Assembly: GCF_000196455.1 (NCBI RefSeq)
Contig: NC_014614.1
Span: forward strand, 2,375,001 to 2,439,000
Origin: Acetoanaerobium sticklandii
Lineage (GTDB): Bacteria > Bacillota > Clostridia > Peptostreptococcales > Filifactoraceae
DNA: 64,000 nucleotides
Reading direction: 5' to 3'
Part shown: positions 1 to 8,790 of the stretch, piece after piece
How the letters are laid out: every line of letters starts with the position of its first letter
Position numbering within the stretch: the stretch's first letter is position 1
The notes under the pieces: model-generated
Databases searched by the model: none
What the model saw: the letters and a program-made list of their open reading frames with translations, nothing else
Told to the model about the DNA's origin: nothing
Program-made: the position numbers and the translations under genes

Positions 1-596
1 CCCCATCTGTCGAGTAAGTCAGTATATCCCTTTATTACAGATATTGGCGTTCTTAGCTCATGAGATGCATCTGATACAAATTGATTCTGAAGCTCTACAG
101 AATACTCTATTTTATCCATCATATTATTAAAGGTATGTGCCAAATCTTTTAGCTCATCTTTTGCGCCAGATATATCTAGTCTAGTTGATAAATCATCAAT
201 AGTAATATTTTTAACTGCGTAATTCATTTGATCTATAGGCTCAATCAATTTTTTTGATGACTTTCTCGCAAGCAGTAGAACTAATCCCGAACAGATAAGC
301 CCTGATATAACTAGAGATTCCTTAATTAGATTTATATGACTTATAAATTGCTCTTCTGGCAAGGAAAGATATAAGCCTAGAATTACAACCCCAGCTTGTA
401 CTGAAAAAACTAAGGTAAATGTCCATAAATAGCTCAGCATAAGCTTTAAATGTATAGAAAATCTAAGTCTGTTTATAAAACCATCTCTTAAACTTATTAG
501 TACTTTTGATAAAGTTGAAAAAATATATAGTATAACTTTTGAAGTCAAAATTATAACTTTATATATTCCCTTAAATATCGCTTTTATATTATTCAT
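1..596 (-). CDS. Sensor histidine kinase, N-terminal part (truncated by window edge)
   Basis: This is the membrane sensor kinase partner of the response regulator just upstream. The reverse strand reads from an ATG at 596-594 without a stop to the window edge, about 198 residues. I see a hydrophobic segment near residues 55-80, a second near 95-110, then a HAMP-like linker, and at the end the histidine phosphoacceptor box SDASHELRTPISVIKGY. The catalytic ATPase domain lies outside the window. Its start overlaps the regulator's stop by 8 bases (the ATG lies inside GATGAATAA), so the two genes are translationally coupled. The signal sensed cannot be told; the loop between the membrane segments is very short, which argues against a large extracellular sensor domain. 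Confidence 0.9.
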   Translation of the reverse strand, partial: MNNIKAIFKGIYKVIILTSKVILYIFSTLSKVLISLRDGFINRLRFSIHLKLMLSYLWTFTLVFSVQAGVVILGLYLSLPEEQFISHINLIKESLVISGLICSGLVLLLARKSSKKLIEPIDQMNYAVKNITIDDLSTRLDISGAKDELKDLAHTFNNMMDKIEYSVELQNQFVSDASHELRTPISVIKGYTDLLDRW

Positions 597-1293
597 CTTT
601 TATTTGATATCCAACTCCTCTAATAGTATGGATTAACTTGATTCCAAATTGGTCGTCAATTTTACTTCGTAGATATCGAATATATACATCCACTACATTT
701 GTATCTCCCATATACTCGTATCCCCACACTTTGGCTAAAATCATTTCTCTTGTAATTACCAGATTTTTATTTTGCATCATATATTTTAAAAGCTCAAATT
801 CTCTTTTAGTCAAATCAATATTTTTTTCTTTATAGGTTACAGTATATCTGTCGATGTCTAGATTAACCCCTTTAATTCTTAATATAGAATCATTTTGAGG
901 TTTGCTAGCTTTGTAATTGTCCATTCTTTTAAATATAACTCTTATTCTTGCTAAAAGCTCTTCAATTGCAAATGGCTTTGTCATATAATCATCAGCCCCA
1001 ATATCAAGGCCTAAAATTTTATCATTCATTTCATCCTTTGCAGTTAGCATGACTACAGGCATATCCGATTTTTGCCTGAGTCTTCGAAGTACTTCAACTC
1101 CATTCAAAGAAGGTAGCATTACATCTAAAATCAGCAAGTCAAAATAATCGCTGCACGCTTTGTCCAAGCCTTCTCTTCCATCGTGTGAAATCCCCACTTC
1201 ATAACCCTCATGCTCTAGCTCTAGCTGCAAAAATCTCGCTATATTGTATTCGTCCTCAATGATTAGTATTTTCTTATCAGGCAACGATACCAC
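589..1293 (-). CDS. OmpR/PhoB-family response regulator
   Basis: This is a DNA-binding response regulator of 234 residues, the usual size for the OmpR family. The receiver domain (about 1-120) has the acidic pair E13/D14, phosphoacceptor D57 in LLILDVMLP, T84 and K106. The C-terminal winged helix (about 135-234) contains the typical ending HTIRGVGYQI. It is cotranscribed with the kinase gene that overlaps its stop. The start is uncertain: the GTG at 1293 sits directly against its AGGGG sequence, while a TTG at 1284 lies about 5 bases after AGGGGTGG and would begin MPDKKILIIEDE, the normal start of this family. The target genes are not evident. Confidence 0.93.
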   Translation of the reverse strand: MVSLPDKKILIIEDEYNIARFLQLELEHEGYEVGISHDGREGLDKACSDYFDLLILDVMLPSLNGVEVLRRLRQKSDMPVVMLTAKDEMNDKILGLDIGADDYMTKPFAIEELLARIRVIFKRMDNYKASKPQNDSILRIKGVNLDIDRYTVTYKEKNIDLTKREFELLKYMMQNKNLVITREMILAKVWGYEYMGDTNVVDVYIRYLRSKIDDQFGIKLIHTIRGVGYQIKDE

Positions 1294-1356
1294 CCCTAAA
1301 ACCCATATTTTAACTTAATTATACTTTAATAACAGGCTTAATTGGGAAATTTTTAT

Positions 1357-1400
1357 AAAAAAAGCCTCCAAATACATTTAACTGTATCGAAGACTTTTTG
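1357..1400 (-). terminator. Intrinsic terminator of the DUF4342 gene
   Basis: On the reverse strand the sequence folds into a long, G-U-rich stem with a six-base loop (arms about 1362-1376 and 1383-1396), followed by a run of seven T. It separates the DUF4342 gene from the two-component operon. Confidence 0.65.
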
Positions 1401-1459
1401 ATACTATATTCTAGATTAAAAATTATTTAGTCTAAAATCTCTCTATTTATTATCAGTCC

Positions 1460-1903
1460 TTATTGGTTCTCATTGTTTGATGATTGATTTTGAACTGAGC
1501 TTTCTGGGTTTTTAGGAACTACTGACATATTGTTTTGTTCATTTGGTGACACTATATTGAACTTGTATCCAAGCACCAAGGCAATTAAAAGTGCCGCTGC
1601 AAATACATAATTTCCAACTAATGCAAGAATAATTACTAGATTGAGTGGTATGTTGAGTACAGTTTTAGAATCTTTGGTAACTAAAAATTTTGTTATATTT
1701 CCTTTATGAATAAGGTCTCTTACTTTATCCATAAAAGCTCTTCTTGAACCAAACTCAGTTTTCGGAGCTTTTCCTGATTCATCTAGATACGCAAGAGCCT
1801 CAACTACATCCCCATCAAAACGCTCTAGCGCTTCTTTTGCTTCTTTATAGCTAGCATTTGTTCTTTTCCTTACTAAATCAATTTGTTCTAAAGTTATTTT
1901 CAT
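1460..1903 (-). CDS. DUF4342 domain protein with UBA/TS-N-like N-terminus
   Basis: This 147-residue protein matches the DUF4342 pattern: an N-terminal UBA/TS-N-like helical bundle (ITLEQIDLVRKRTNASYKEA, then ALERFDGDVVEALAYLDE), a middle segment FLVTKDSKTVLNIPLNL and one hydrophobic stretch (about 93-112) that looks membrane-inserted. The tail is polar and Asn/Ser/Gln-rich. The ATG at 1903 is preceded by AAAGGAGA at good spacing; the frame is open further upstream to 1945, but that extension has no ribosome-binding site. The function is unknown. The UBA-like fold suggests protein-protein contact at the membrane. Confidence 0.8.
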   Translation of the reverse strand: MKITLEQIDLVRKRTNASYKEAKEALERFDGDVVEALAYLDESGKAPKTEFGSRRAFMDKVRDLIHKGNITKFLVTKDSKTVLNIPLNLVIILALVGNYVFAAALLIALVLGYKFNIVSPNEQNNMSVVPKNPESSVQNQSSNNENQ

Positions 1904-2024
1904 CTCATATTCTCCTTTAAAATTAATTCTTAAATCAAAATACATTACCGAAGCTTCTATGATATTAAGAATACACTTAAAGTCTTAGATGAATATTAGA
2001 GAAAGATTAAAATAAGATTAGAAA

Positions 2025-3944
2025 TCATCGTCTAATCACCCTGTTTACAAATACATCCACCAAATATGAGTCAAGTTGAGTTCCTGCTGACTTCAAAAGC
2101 TCAGCAGTAGCTTCCTTTTCACTCATCGCTGTTCTGTATGACCTATGACTAGTCATCGCATCATATGCATCTGCTATGGCTATTATTCTAGCTTGAAGTG
2201 GTATTTCCATGCCTTTTAGACCTTTTGGATAGCCTTTTCCATCGATTCTCTCATGATGAGCTAAAACATAATTTGCCATTTCTGCCATATCATTTACCGA
2301 GCTCAAAATTCTATAGCCTATCTCAGGATGCTTTTTCATTTGGGTCATTTCTTCTTCTGTAAGCTTTCCTGGTTTATTCAATATGCTTTCCTCTATACCA
2401 ATCTTACCTATATCATGAAGTAGCCCTACGGTTTTAAGTTCTTGAATATCCGCAGATGGAAGTCCCATTACCATACCCATCTTTACACATAACTCCGAAA
2501 CTCTATGAGAGTGCTGTTCTTCTCTAGTATTTTTTTCATGCAGAGTTTTAATTATTGTGGATATAGTTCTACCTCTCATACTAGGCGATTCAAAAAGCTT
2601 CATTCTATTCATCTTGTCTTCCGCATTAGAATGAATCTCGTAAATATTTTGCTTCTTATTATATTTGGTAAAACTCCCAAAAGACATAGACAGCTTAAGG
2701 GATTCTATTTTTACTTTTTCTATATCTGATTTTATTTTTTCTATTATTTCATTTGCTAAAAACTCATCGGTTTTAGGAAGTAAAATAGAAAACTCATCTC
2801 CCCCAACTCTTACAATTTTAGAGTCTTCTGGACAGTTCTTCTTCAATATCCTAGCTATTCTTTTCAATAGCTTATCTCCTGTTTTAAGTCCAAATGCATC
2901 ATTTACAAGCTTTAGACCATTCAAATCAGAAATTATTATAGTAAGTGGCAGATTGCTTTTTACATCAACCTGCTTAATGCATTTATCGTAAGAAATTCTG
3001 TCATACACTCCTGTGAGCTGATCATGATAAAGCATGTATTCTAGCTTTTCATATTGATATCTAAGCTCTGCTTCTGCTGCTTTTAGCTGATTGAGAGCTG
3101 CCTCTAGTTCTTGATTTGAAGCTTCTAGCTCTTCATTTATCTCCTGAAGCTCTATTTCTTTTTTTAGAAGCTCTCTTATATCTGTGTACATGCCGTAAGC
3201 ACCTATTACAGCATCTTTATTTTTCACTAGGATTCCCCTAGCTTGAACATCTATAGGTTTTGAATCTTTCGTATACCTTACTACTGTTTGTTTAACATCT
3301 CCTGTTTCAAAGAGAACCTTTGTTATAGCTTTTGCTTCTTCACTTTTACCTTCTTTAGAAACTATTTCATCTAAGTCTTTGCCTTTACATTCATCTAGTG
3401 TGTATCCAAATATTCTTGTAAAGCTTAAATTTATATCTGCAATTCTGTGAAGAGAATCCAAATAAGCTATTGCATCAGGACTATTTTCAAACAGAACTTC
3501 ATATCTGCGCTTATTGTCATCCATCTCAGCTTGGATTCTGCGATAATTACTCATATCTCTCGATATTGTTATAGCTCCAATGACCTTGCCTTCATCGTCT
3601 AATATTTTAGATGCTTTACCCCAGTCATAATAACCCTTTTCCTTTATATAAGATTCTCCCTCTATATCGCCACTTGGATACCTCTTAAAATTTTTATATA
3701 AACTTTCGCACTCTTCATTTGGCTCTAAAACTAAATCTATAAGAGTCGGTCTTCTTTCTTTATAGAATATATATGAATATTCATAATCCCCTTTACCTAG
3801 AATATCTTTTCTTTCCACGCCAAAAAGCTCTTCCATTGCTTTATTCCAAAGGATGACTTTTTTATCTAAATCTATTGCAAATATCGGTTCAGGAACAAAG
3901 TCCAAAGCTACCTCTAGCAATTTCATTCTCTGTTTTGAATACAT
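2025..3944 (-). CDS. PAS-PAS-GGDEF-HD-GYP cyclic-di-GMP protein
   Basis: This is a soluble 639-residue signalling protein. It has two PAS domains (about 10-135 and 145-260), a coiled coil (about 262-300), a GGDEF domain (about 305-460) with D340 and an intact GGDEF motif at 381-385, and an HD-GYP phosphodiesterase domain (about 465-639) with HDIGKIGI (H510/D511) and HHERIDGKGYP. By family knowledge it could both make c-di-GMP and hydrolyse it. The product-inhibition RxxD site normally five residues before GGDEF is missing (PEDS stands there). The start at 3944 has GAGGAG about 7 bases upstream. No membrane segment is seen, so the PAS domains probably sense a cytosolic cue. Which activity dominates cannot be read from the sequence. 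Confidence 0.92.
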   Translation of the reverse strand: MYSKQRMKLLEVALDFVPEPIFAIDLDKKVILWNKAMEELFGVERKDILGKGDYEYSYIFYKERRPTLIDLVLEPNEECESLYKNFKRYPSGDIEGESYIKEKGYYDWGKASKILDDEGKVIGAITISRDMSNYRRIQAEMDDNKRRYEVLFENSPDAIAYLDSLHRIADINLSFTRIFGYTLDECKGKDLDEIVSKEGKSEEAKAITKVLFETGDVKQTVVRYTKDSKPIDVQARGILVKNKDAVIGAYGMYTDIRELLKKEIELQEINEELEASNQELEAALNQLKAAEAELRYQYEKLEYMLYHDQLTGVYDRISYDKCIKQVDVKSNLPLTIIISDLNGLKLVNDAFGLKTGDKLLKRIARILKKNCPEDSKIVRVGGDEFSILLPKTDEFLANEIIEKIKSDIEKVKIESLKLSMSFGSFTKYNKKQNIYEIHSNAEDKMNRMKLFESPSMRGRTISTIIKTLHEKNTREEQHSHRVSELCVKMGMVMGLPSADIQELKTVGLLHDIGKIGIEESILNKPGKLTEEEMTQMKKHPEIGYRILSSVNDMAEMANYVLAHHERIDGKGYPKGLKGMEIPLQARIIAIADAYDAMTSHRSYRTAMSEKEATAELLKSAGTQLDSYLVDVFVNRVIRR

Positions 3945-4000
3945 GAATTATAGGCTCCTCATGGTTGTAGTTTTCGGGATTTATACTTTTCTTATCTATA

Positions 4001-4063
4001 ATAATATATGTAAATTATTGCTAACTCAAGCAAAACTTGCATAAGATTGAGCAAATTAGCAAT
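4001..4063 (-). promoter_or_regulatory. Promoter with overlapping inverted repeat for the HD-GYP gene
   Basis: The reverse strand carries TTGAGT (4029-4024), a 17-base spacer and TATTAT (4006-4001). An inverted repeat, ATTGCTAA at 4017-4024 and TTAGCAAT at 4056-4063, overlaps the -35 box and extends upstream of it, as a repressor or activator site would. The protein that binds is not known. Confidence 0.45.
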
Positions 4064-4189
4064 ATTGCAAATATTCTAAGTAAATAAATAGCCCTATATA
4101 TAAAAATAATAATTTCATTTGTAATAATCTACCTAGTTAATCTAAGTAATTCATTATTGTTTGCTTTTCATTGAATTTTTCCAATATAA

Positions 4190-4226
4190 AAGGCGTCCTC
4201 TTACCCTACGGATATCAGCACGCCTT
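4190..4226 (-). terminator. Terminator of the DEAD-box helicase gene
   Basis: AAGGCGT (4190-4196) pairs with ACGCCTT (4220-4226) around a 23-base loop, and on the reverse strand a T-rich stretch follows. It lies 18 bases after the helicase stop codon. Confidence 0.6.
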
Positions 4227-4243
4227 GTCAGCCAGTTTACTAT

Positions 4244-5791
4244 TTAAATTGTAGCTTTGTTACTGTGATTATGTGAAGTTTTTCTTTTTCTGTAGTTATC
4301 ACTTTTTTCAGCTCTTTCAGTTTTACTTGAGCCTTGGCTTTTAGATGCTGGATATTTTTTTGAAGAGTTTGAATAACTCTTTCCTTTACCCTTGTATGAT
4401 GAAGATCCCGATCCTGGTTTAGAATCCTTTGAATATCTTGAACCTGATGATTTCATAGGTTTTTTCTTCATACGCACTGGACTTTCGTCAGTAAGCGTAA
4501 CCGGCGCATCACTTGACTGCTTTGTAACCATTTTTAAGGCAGCCGATACCAGTTTTACTGCATCGTATTCTTCTAGTAATTTTTGAGCTGCTTCTTCTAA
4601 ATCATGAGTTTTAGCACTTTCTGCTATCCCTATTAGTTTTTGAGCTGCTTGACGGTATCTAGCGTCTTTTGCATCGCCTATACTAGGCACATGCTGCTTT
4701 AGCATCTTGCTTTTAGTAGTATCTTCTATAAGCTCTAGGTATTCTCTTTCTCTAGGTGTTACAAAAGTAAAAGATATACCTTTTTGTCCTGCTCTTCCCG
4801 TTCTTCCTATTCTATGAACATAGCTTTCTGGATCTTGAGGTAGGTCAAAGTTAAATACATGGCTTACTCCGCTTATATCTAGTCCTCTTGCCGCAACGTC
4901 TGTAGCAACTAGAATCTTAATACTTCCTCTTTTGAATCTTCTAAGAACTTTTTCTCTTCTTTCTTGCTTCATATCTCCATGAATACCTTCTACATCGTAG
5001 CCTCTTATGCTAAGAGCTTCTGATAATTCATCTACTCTACGCTTTGTACGACCAAATATAATAGATAGCTCAGGACAGTGAATATCCATAAGTCTGCAAA
5101 GCGCATCGAATTTATCTCTTTCCTTTAAATCCAAATATCTCTGCTCTATTGTATCAACAGTCATAGTTTTATTTTTTACTGCTACAGTTTGTGGGCTTTT
5201 CATGAATTTTTGAGAAACTGATTGAATTCTTTTAGGCATAGTAGCTGAAAATAGAAGAGTTTGTCTTTCTGAAGGTACTTCTTGAAGTATGGTTTCTATG
5301 TCTTCAATAAAACCCATGCTAAGCATTTCATCTGCTTCATCTAAAATTACTGTTTGTATATTTGCTAGATTTATAGTGTTTCTTCTCATATGATCCATAA
5401 ATCTACCTGGAGTAGCAACTACTATTTGAGGATTCTTTTTTAGTCCTCTGATTTGTTTGCCTATATCTTCTCCACCATAGATTGCAATAGCTTCTACGTT
5501 TTTGTATTTTGCCAGTCTGTTTATCTCTTGTGATACCTGAAGAGCAAGTTCTCTTGTCGGTGCAAGTATAAGCGCCTGAACTGCTTTATTGCCTTTTTCT
5601 ATTTTGCTAAGTAGAGGTATTCCAAATGCAGCTGTCTTTCCAGTACCAGTCTGTGCTTGTCCTATTAAGTCTATCCCCTGCATAGCAAGTGGAATGATTT
5701 GCTCTTGAATTGGAGTTGGACTGTCAAAACCCATATCAAGTACTGCTTTTAATAATTCTTCTTGTAATCCTAATTCATTAAATAATGCCAA
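4244..5791 (-). CDS. DEAD-box ATP-dependent RNA helicase (CshA/DeaD type)
   Basis: This is a 515-residue RNA helicase. All core motifs are present: Q motif region (TPIQEQIIP), motif I AQTGTGKTAAF, PTRELA, the DEAD box in VILDEADEML, SAT, and HRIGRTGRAGQKG near residue 330. After the helicase core (about 1-370) comes a helical region and a basic, Ser/Lys/Gly-rich disordered tail (about 430-515) of the kind that binds RNA non-specifically. CshA/DeaD enzymes unwind mRNA and rRNA structures and matter most in the cold. The gene follows the cold-shock gene on the same strand with a terminator hairpin between them, so it could be partly transcribed by read-through. AAAGGAGA precedes the ATG at 5791. 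Confidence 0.94.
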   Translation of the reverse strand: MALFNELGLQEELLKAVLDMGFDSPTPIQEQIIPLAMQGIDLIGQAQTGTGKTAAFGIPLLSKIEKGNKAVQALILAPTRELALQVSQEINRLAKYKNVEAIAIYGGEDIGKQIRGLKKNPQIVVATPGRFMDHMRRNTINLANIQTVILDEADEMLSMGFIEDIETILQEVPSERQTLLFSATMPKRIQSVSQKFMKSPQTVAVKNKTMTVDTIEQRYLDLKERDKFDALCRLMDIHCPELSIIFGRTKRRVDELSEALSIRGYDVEGIHGDMKQERREKVLRRFKRGSIKILVATDVAARGLDISGVSHVFNFDLPQDPESYVHRIGRTGRAGQKGISFTFVTPREREYLELIEDTTKSKMLKQHVPSIGDAKDARYRQAAQKLIGIAESAKTHDLEEAAQKLLEEYDAVKLVSAALKMVTKQSSDAPVTLTDESPVRMKKKPMKSSGSRYSKDSKPGSGSSSYKGKGKSYSNSSKKYPASKSQGSSKTERAEKSDNYRKRKTSHNHSNKATI

Positions 5792-5833
5792 TAATATCTA
5801 TCTCCTTTTGTGTAACTAAATACTTACATAAAA

Positions 5834-5868
5834 AAAGGCATATTCCTCTTTACTGCGCGGAATACGCC
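5834..5868 (-). terminator. Terminator between csp and the helicase gene
   Basis: A 12-pair stem (AAGGCATATTCC with GGAATACGCCTT, one G-U pair) closes an 11-base loop and is followed on the reverse strand by seven T. It lies 28 bases after the csp stop and about 43 bases before the helicase start. It either ends the csp transcript or lets a fraction through into the helicase gene. Confidence 0.8.
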
Positions 5869-5895
5869 TTGATTATCTACAGATTAACTATAGGA

Positions 5896-6093
5896 CTATC
5901 CTCTTACAACGTTAGATGCTTGAGGTCCTCTGTTTCCTTGAGTTATTTCGAACTCTACAGTTTGTCCTTCTTCTAATGTCTTAAATCCGTCTCCTTGAAT
6001 AGCTGAGAAATGTACGAATACATCGTCTCCATCTTCTCTCTCGATGAATCCAAAACCTTTTTCTGCGTTAAACCATTTTACTTTACCTACCAT
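5896..6093 (-). CDS. Cold-shock protein (CspA/CspB family)
   Basis: This 65-residue protein is a complete single cold-shock domain, the standard size. RNP1 is KGFGFIER and RNP2 is DVFVHFSAI, the aromatic motifs that bind single-stranded nucleic acid. Members act as RNA chaperones that melt mRNA structure and are often induced after a temperature drop. The ATG at 6093 follows GGAGG, which sits inside GGAGGCCG. The transcript appears to have a leader of about 130 bases, with a complementary copy of the ribosome-binding site near its 5' end (separate entry). The downstream helicase gene makes a cold-adaptation pair. Confidence 0.95.
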   Translation of the reverse strand: MVGKVKWFNAEKGFGFIEREDGDDVFVHFSAIQGDGFKTLEEGQTVEFEITQGNRGPQASNVVRG

Positions 6094-6258
6094 TTTACGG
6101 CCTCCTAAAAAAATATTTAAAGATGGAACTTACTTAAAACACTTTACGTCCTAACCTTTTCAATAACATTTGATACTGATGATACTGAGGCCGAAAAATT
6201 GTTTTAGTTTCCAATTTCTTTACTTCTCTACTTTATCACAGATATTTACAAAAAGCAA
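6094..6258 (-). promoter_or_regulatory. Promoter and long structured leader of csp
   Basis: The reverse strand has TTGCTT (6258-6253), a 17-base spacer and TAAAGT (6235-6230), predicting a start near 6224 and a leader of about 130 bases. Near its 5' end the RNA reads CGGCCUC (6193-6187), exactly complementary to GAGGCCG (6104-6098), which contains the csp Shine-Dalgarno sequence. The two are 82 bases apart, so a long-range helix could hide the ribosome-binding site. A direct repeat, AGTATCA twice, follows the first arm. The promoter overlaps the 3' end of the preceding ABC gene. Confidence 0.5.
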
Positions 6259-7895
6259 ATAGTTTTCTCATTTACTTGTCCCGCATCCACTTCATATATC
6301 CTATTTGAAATTTTTCTAGCTAGCTGTAAGTCATGCGTCACATAGATCATAGAGAATCCATTTTTGTTTTGCAGTTCTTTCATAAGCCTTAAAACATTTG
6401 CTTTTGTAGACGGGTCTAGCATCGAGCTAATTTCATCAGCAATTAATATTTTAGGTTTCATTACCATGGCTCTAGCTATTGCTACTCTTTGTCTTTGTCC
6501 ACCACTCAGACTCCCAGTTCTAGTTTTTAAAAAGCAATCCTCATCAGATAGTCCAACATCCACAAGAGCCTTTTTTACATAAATATATGACTCATCCTTA
6601 CTGCAGAGCTTATTTATAATCAGTGGCTCACTTACAGCCTTTTCTATAGTGAAATCTCCATTTATAGATGAATATGGGTCTTGAAATACCATCTGCATAC
6701 CATGAAAGCTCCTATGCATATTTAAAGTATTTAGAATTTCATCAAAAACCTCAATCTCACCTTTATCTTTTTCTAGAATACCACATAACATACTTACTAA
6801 AGTAGTTTTTCCTGAACCAGAGGGTCCAACTATGCTTACAATTTCTCCAGCTCTAAGCTCTATATTTGCATTTACACAAGCATTTATTTTTTTCTTTCCC
6901 ATATTATAGGTTTTGTTTAGCTCCTTTGCTTTTAGAACTTTCACTATTCCTCCTCTATTGCAGGCTACTAGCCTAGCTGATGAAATAGATAAAAGCTTGG
7001 GCTTTTCAAACTTGCATTTTGTGCTTCTTTGAGTACATCTTGAGTAAAAGCTACAGCCAGGCACATCGTGAAGTCCTATCTCACCAGGGATTCCCCACAA
7101 ATCCTGATATGGGTTAACTTCAAGTGAAGCTGAAATTAATCCTCTGGTATATGGGTGCTCAGGATAAGAAAAAATCTCTTTTGTAATTCCACTTTCGACA
7201 AGTTCTCCTTGATATAATAAAGCGCACCTATCACAAAGCTGAGCTATAACCTCCATATCATGGGATATAACTATAAGTGCAATTTCATTTTCTTCTTTCA
7301 ATAGTCTAAGCAAATTAACAATTTCAATCCTAGAATCTATATCAAGAGAAGAGGTAGGTTCATCTACTAATAGAATTTTGGGGTTTAATGAAATAGCAAC
7401 TGCAATTAGAACCTTCTGCCTCATGCCTCCAGAAAGCTGATGAGGATATGCCTTCATAAAGTCATTAGATAATCCAACTTTTTCAAATAAACTCTCAACT
7501 TTTCCTTTTATAGTAACAGAGTCATAGTCAAAATGTCTCTTGATTCCTTCTGTAATCTGCTCCTCTATTGTCATAAGAGGATTAAGAGCTTCTAAAGAAT
7601 TTTGTGGACAAAATCCAACTTGTATCCCCCTATACTCCGATAGTTTTACATCATTATATTTCATTATCGAGTCACTTTGATACTCTATTTCGCCATGAGT
7701 CGTAGCTTGACTATCAATTAGCCTCATCAGTGACATTGCAACTGTAGTTTTTCCGCTTCCAGACTCTCCTACTATTCCAATAGAGTCTTTTTCATATACA
7801 TCCAAACAGAAATCCTTTAGGGCTGTATAGTCAAAGCTGTCCTTGTATGTAACATTTAAATTTTTTATACTAAGAAGCTTATTTGCTTTTCCCAT
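6246..7895 (-). CDS. Fused peptide/nickel ABC transporter ATPase (DppD-DppF-like)
   Basis: This 549-residue protein joins in one chain the two ATPases that are normally separate in oligopeptide/dipeptide/nickel importers. The first domain has Walker A GESGSGKTT (43-51), signature LSGGMRQ and LLVDEPTSSLD; the second has Walker A GPSGSGKTT (357-365), LSGGQRQR and ILIADEISSMLD. Between them lies the OppD-type cysteine cluster (C281, C287, C294, C312) that binds an Fe-S cluster in this family. The gene overlaps the permease gene by 17 bases and ends the operon methyltransferase - binding protein - two permeases - ATPase. The substrate is not determined: peptides or a nickel chelate are the usual choices. 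Confidence 0.92.
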   Translation of the reverse strand: MGKANKLLSIKNLNVTYKDSFDYTALKDFCLDVYEKDSIGIVGESGSGKTTVAMSLMRLIDSQATTHGEIEYQSDSIMKYNDVKLSEYRGIQVGFCPQNSLEALNPLMTIEEQITEGIKRHFDYDSVTIKGKVESLFEKVGLSNDFMKAYPHQLSGGMRQKVLIAVAISLNPKILLVDEPTSSLDIDSRIEIVNLLRLLKEENEIALIVISHDMEVIAQLCDRCALLYQGELVESGITKEIFSYPEHPYTRGLISASLEVNPYQDLWGIPGEIGLHDVPGCSFYSRCTQRSTKCKFEKPKLLSISSARLVACNRGGIVKVLKAKELNKTYNMGKKKINACVNANIELRAGEIVSIVGPSGSGKTTLVSMLCGILEKDKGEIEVFDEILNTLNMHRSFHGMQMVFQDPYSSINGDFTIEKAVSEPLIINKLCSKDESYIYVKKALVDVGLSDEDCFLKTRTGSLSGGQRQRVAIARAMVMKPKILIADEISSMLDPSTKANVLRLMKELQNKNGFSMIYVTHDLQLARKISNRIYEVDAGQVNEKTICFL

Positions 7896-8781
7896 AACTG
7901 TTCTTCCCTTCTAACTCTCTGCCAAAAAATGCTATGCTAACCATAGTAAGTGTCATAAATACTACTGGCGACACTATCCACCATTTCCAAAACTCAGTAA
8001 AGTATATCCCTTTAAAAGCCATAGCATGATTTAGTATAACGCCCCAGCTTCTAGTTGTAGGGTCACTTAAACCAATAAAAGCCAGTCCTGCTTCTGCAGT
8101 TATTGCACTTCCCATGACCTTCATAAAATTTATAGCCAAAACAGGAGCTATTTTGCTAATAATATGATTTCTAAATATGTAGCAAAATCCTCCTCCATAT
8201 GTTTTTGCCATAATTATATAGCCTTCATGCATCAAAGCTAATACCAATGAGCGCACTATCCTAGCAACTGATGCCCATGAAAAAATGCTAAGTACTAGAA
8301 TTATATTGTAAATACTCGGTCCCATAAAAGCTGCAATTACGATAGTCAGTGGCAATCTAGGTATCACAAGCATAGCATCAGCAACTCTCATTATAGCTCC
8401 ATCTACCCTGCCCTGATAATATCCTGCAAGCCCTCCAGCTACAGAGCCAATAATAACTGAAATAAAAGCAACAGATAATCCAACCCCCATACTTATTCTC
8501 TCTCCATATAAAATCTGAGACAGCAAATCTATCCCTAAATCATCCGTCCCTAGCAAATTAACTTTATTTGGCTCAAGCAAAGTCTGAAATTCTGGAATTT
8601 TATGGCTATGTGGTATTAAATGCTCTCCAAATATAGCTATCCCAAGAAGAGCTATTAACCAAAATAATGAAAGCTTACCTAATACGCTAAGTTTATTTAA
8701 TCTATGATTAGCTTTTCTAAACAAGCTTTTGATATTATTAATCACCATTGAATTTGATTTTGAGTATTTTAAAACGCTCAT
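7879..8781 (-). CDS. Peptide/nickel ABC transporter permease (DppC-like)
   Basis: This is a 300-residue inner-membrane permease of the DppC/OppC/NikC type. It has an N-terminal membrane segment (about 35-53), a periplasmic stretch with LGTDDLGIDLLSQILYGERI, the classic start of this permease family, then five further hydrophobic segments. The cytoplasmic coupling region (IIMAKTYGGGFCYIFRNHI) faces the ATPase. AAGGGGAAG stands before the ATG at 8781. It pairs with the DppB-like permease encoded 9 bases upstream. Confidence 0.93.
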   Translation of the reverse strand: MSVLKYSKSNSMVINNIKSLFRKANHRLNKLSVLGKLSLFWLIALLGIAIFGEHLIPHSHKIPEFQTLLEPNKVNLLGTDDLGIDLLSQILYGERISMGVGLSVAFISVIIGSVAGGLAGYYQGRVDGAIMRVADAMLVIPRLPLTIVIAAFMGPSIYNIILVLSIFSWASVARIVRSLVLALMHEGYIIMAKTYGGGFCYIFRNHIISKIAPVLAINFMKVMGSAITAEAGLAFIGLSDPTTRSWGVILNHAMAFKGIYFTEFWKWWIVSPVVFMTLTMVSIAFFGRELEGKNSYGKSK

Positions 8782-8790
8782 AACTTCCCC

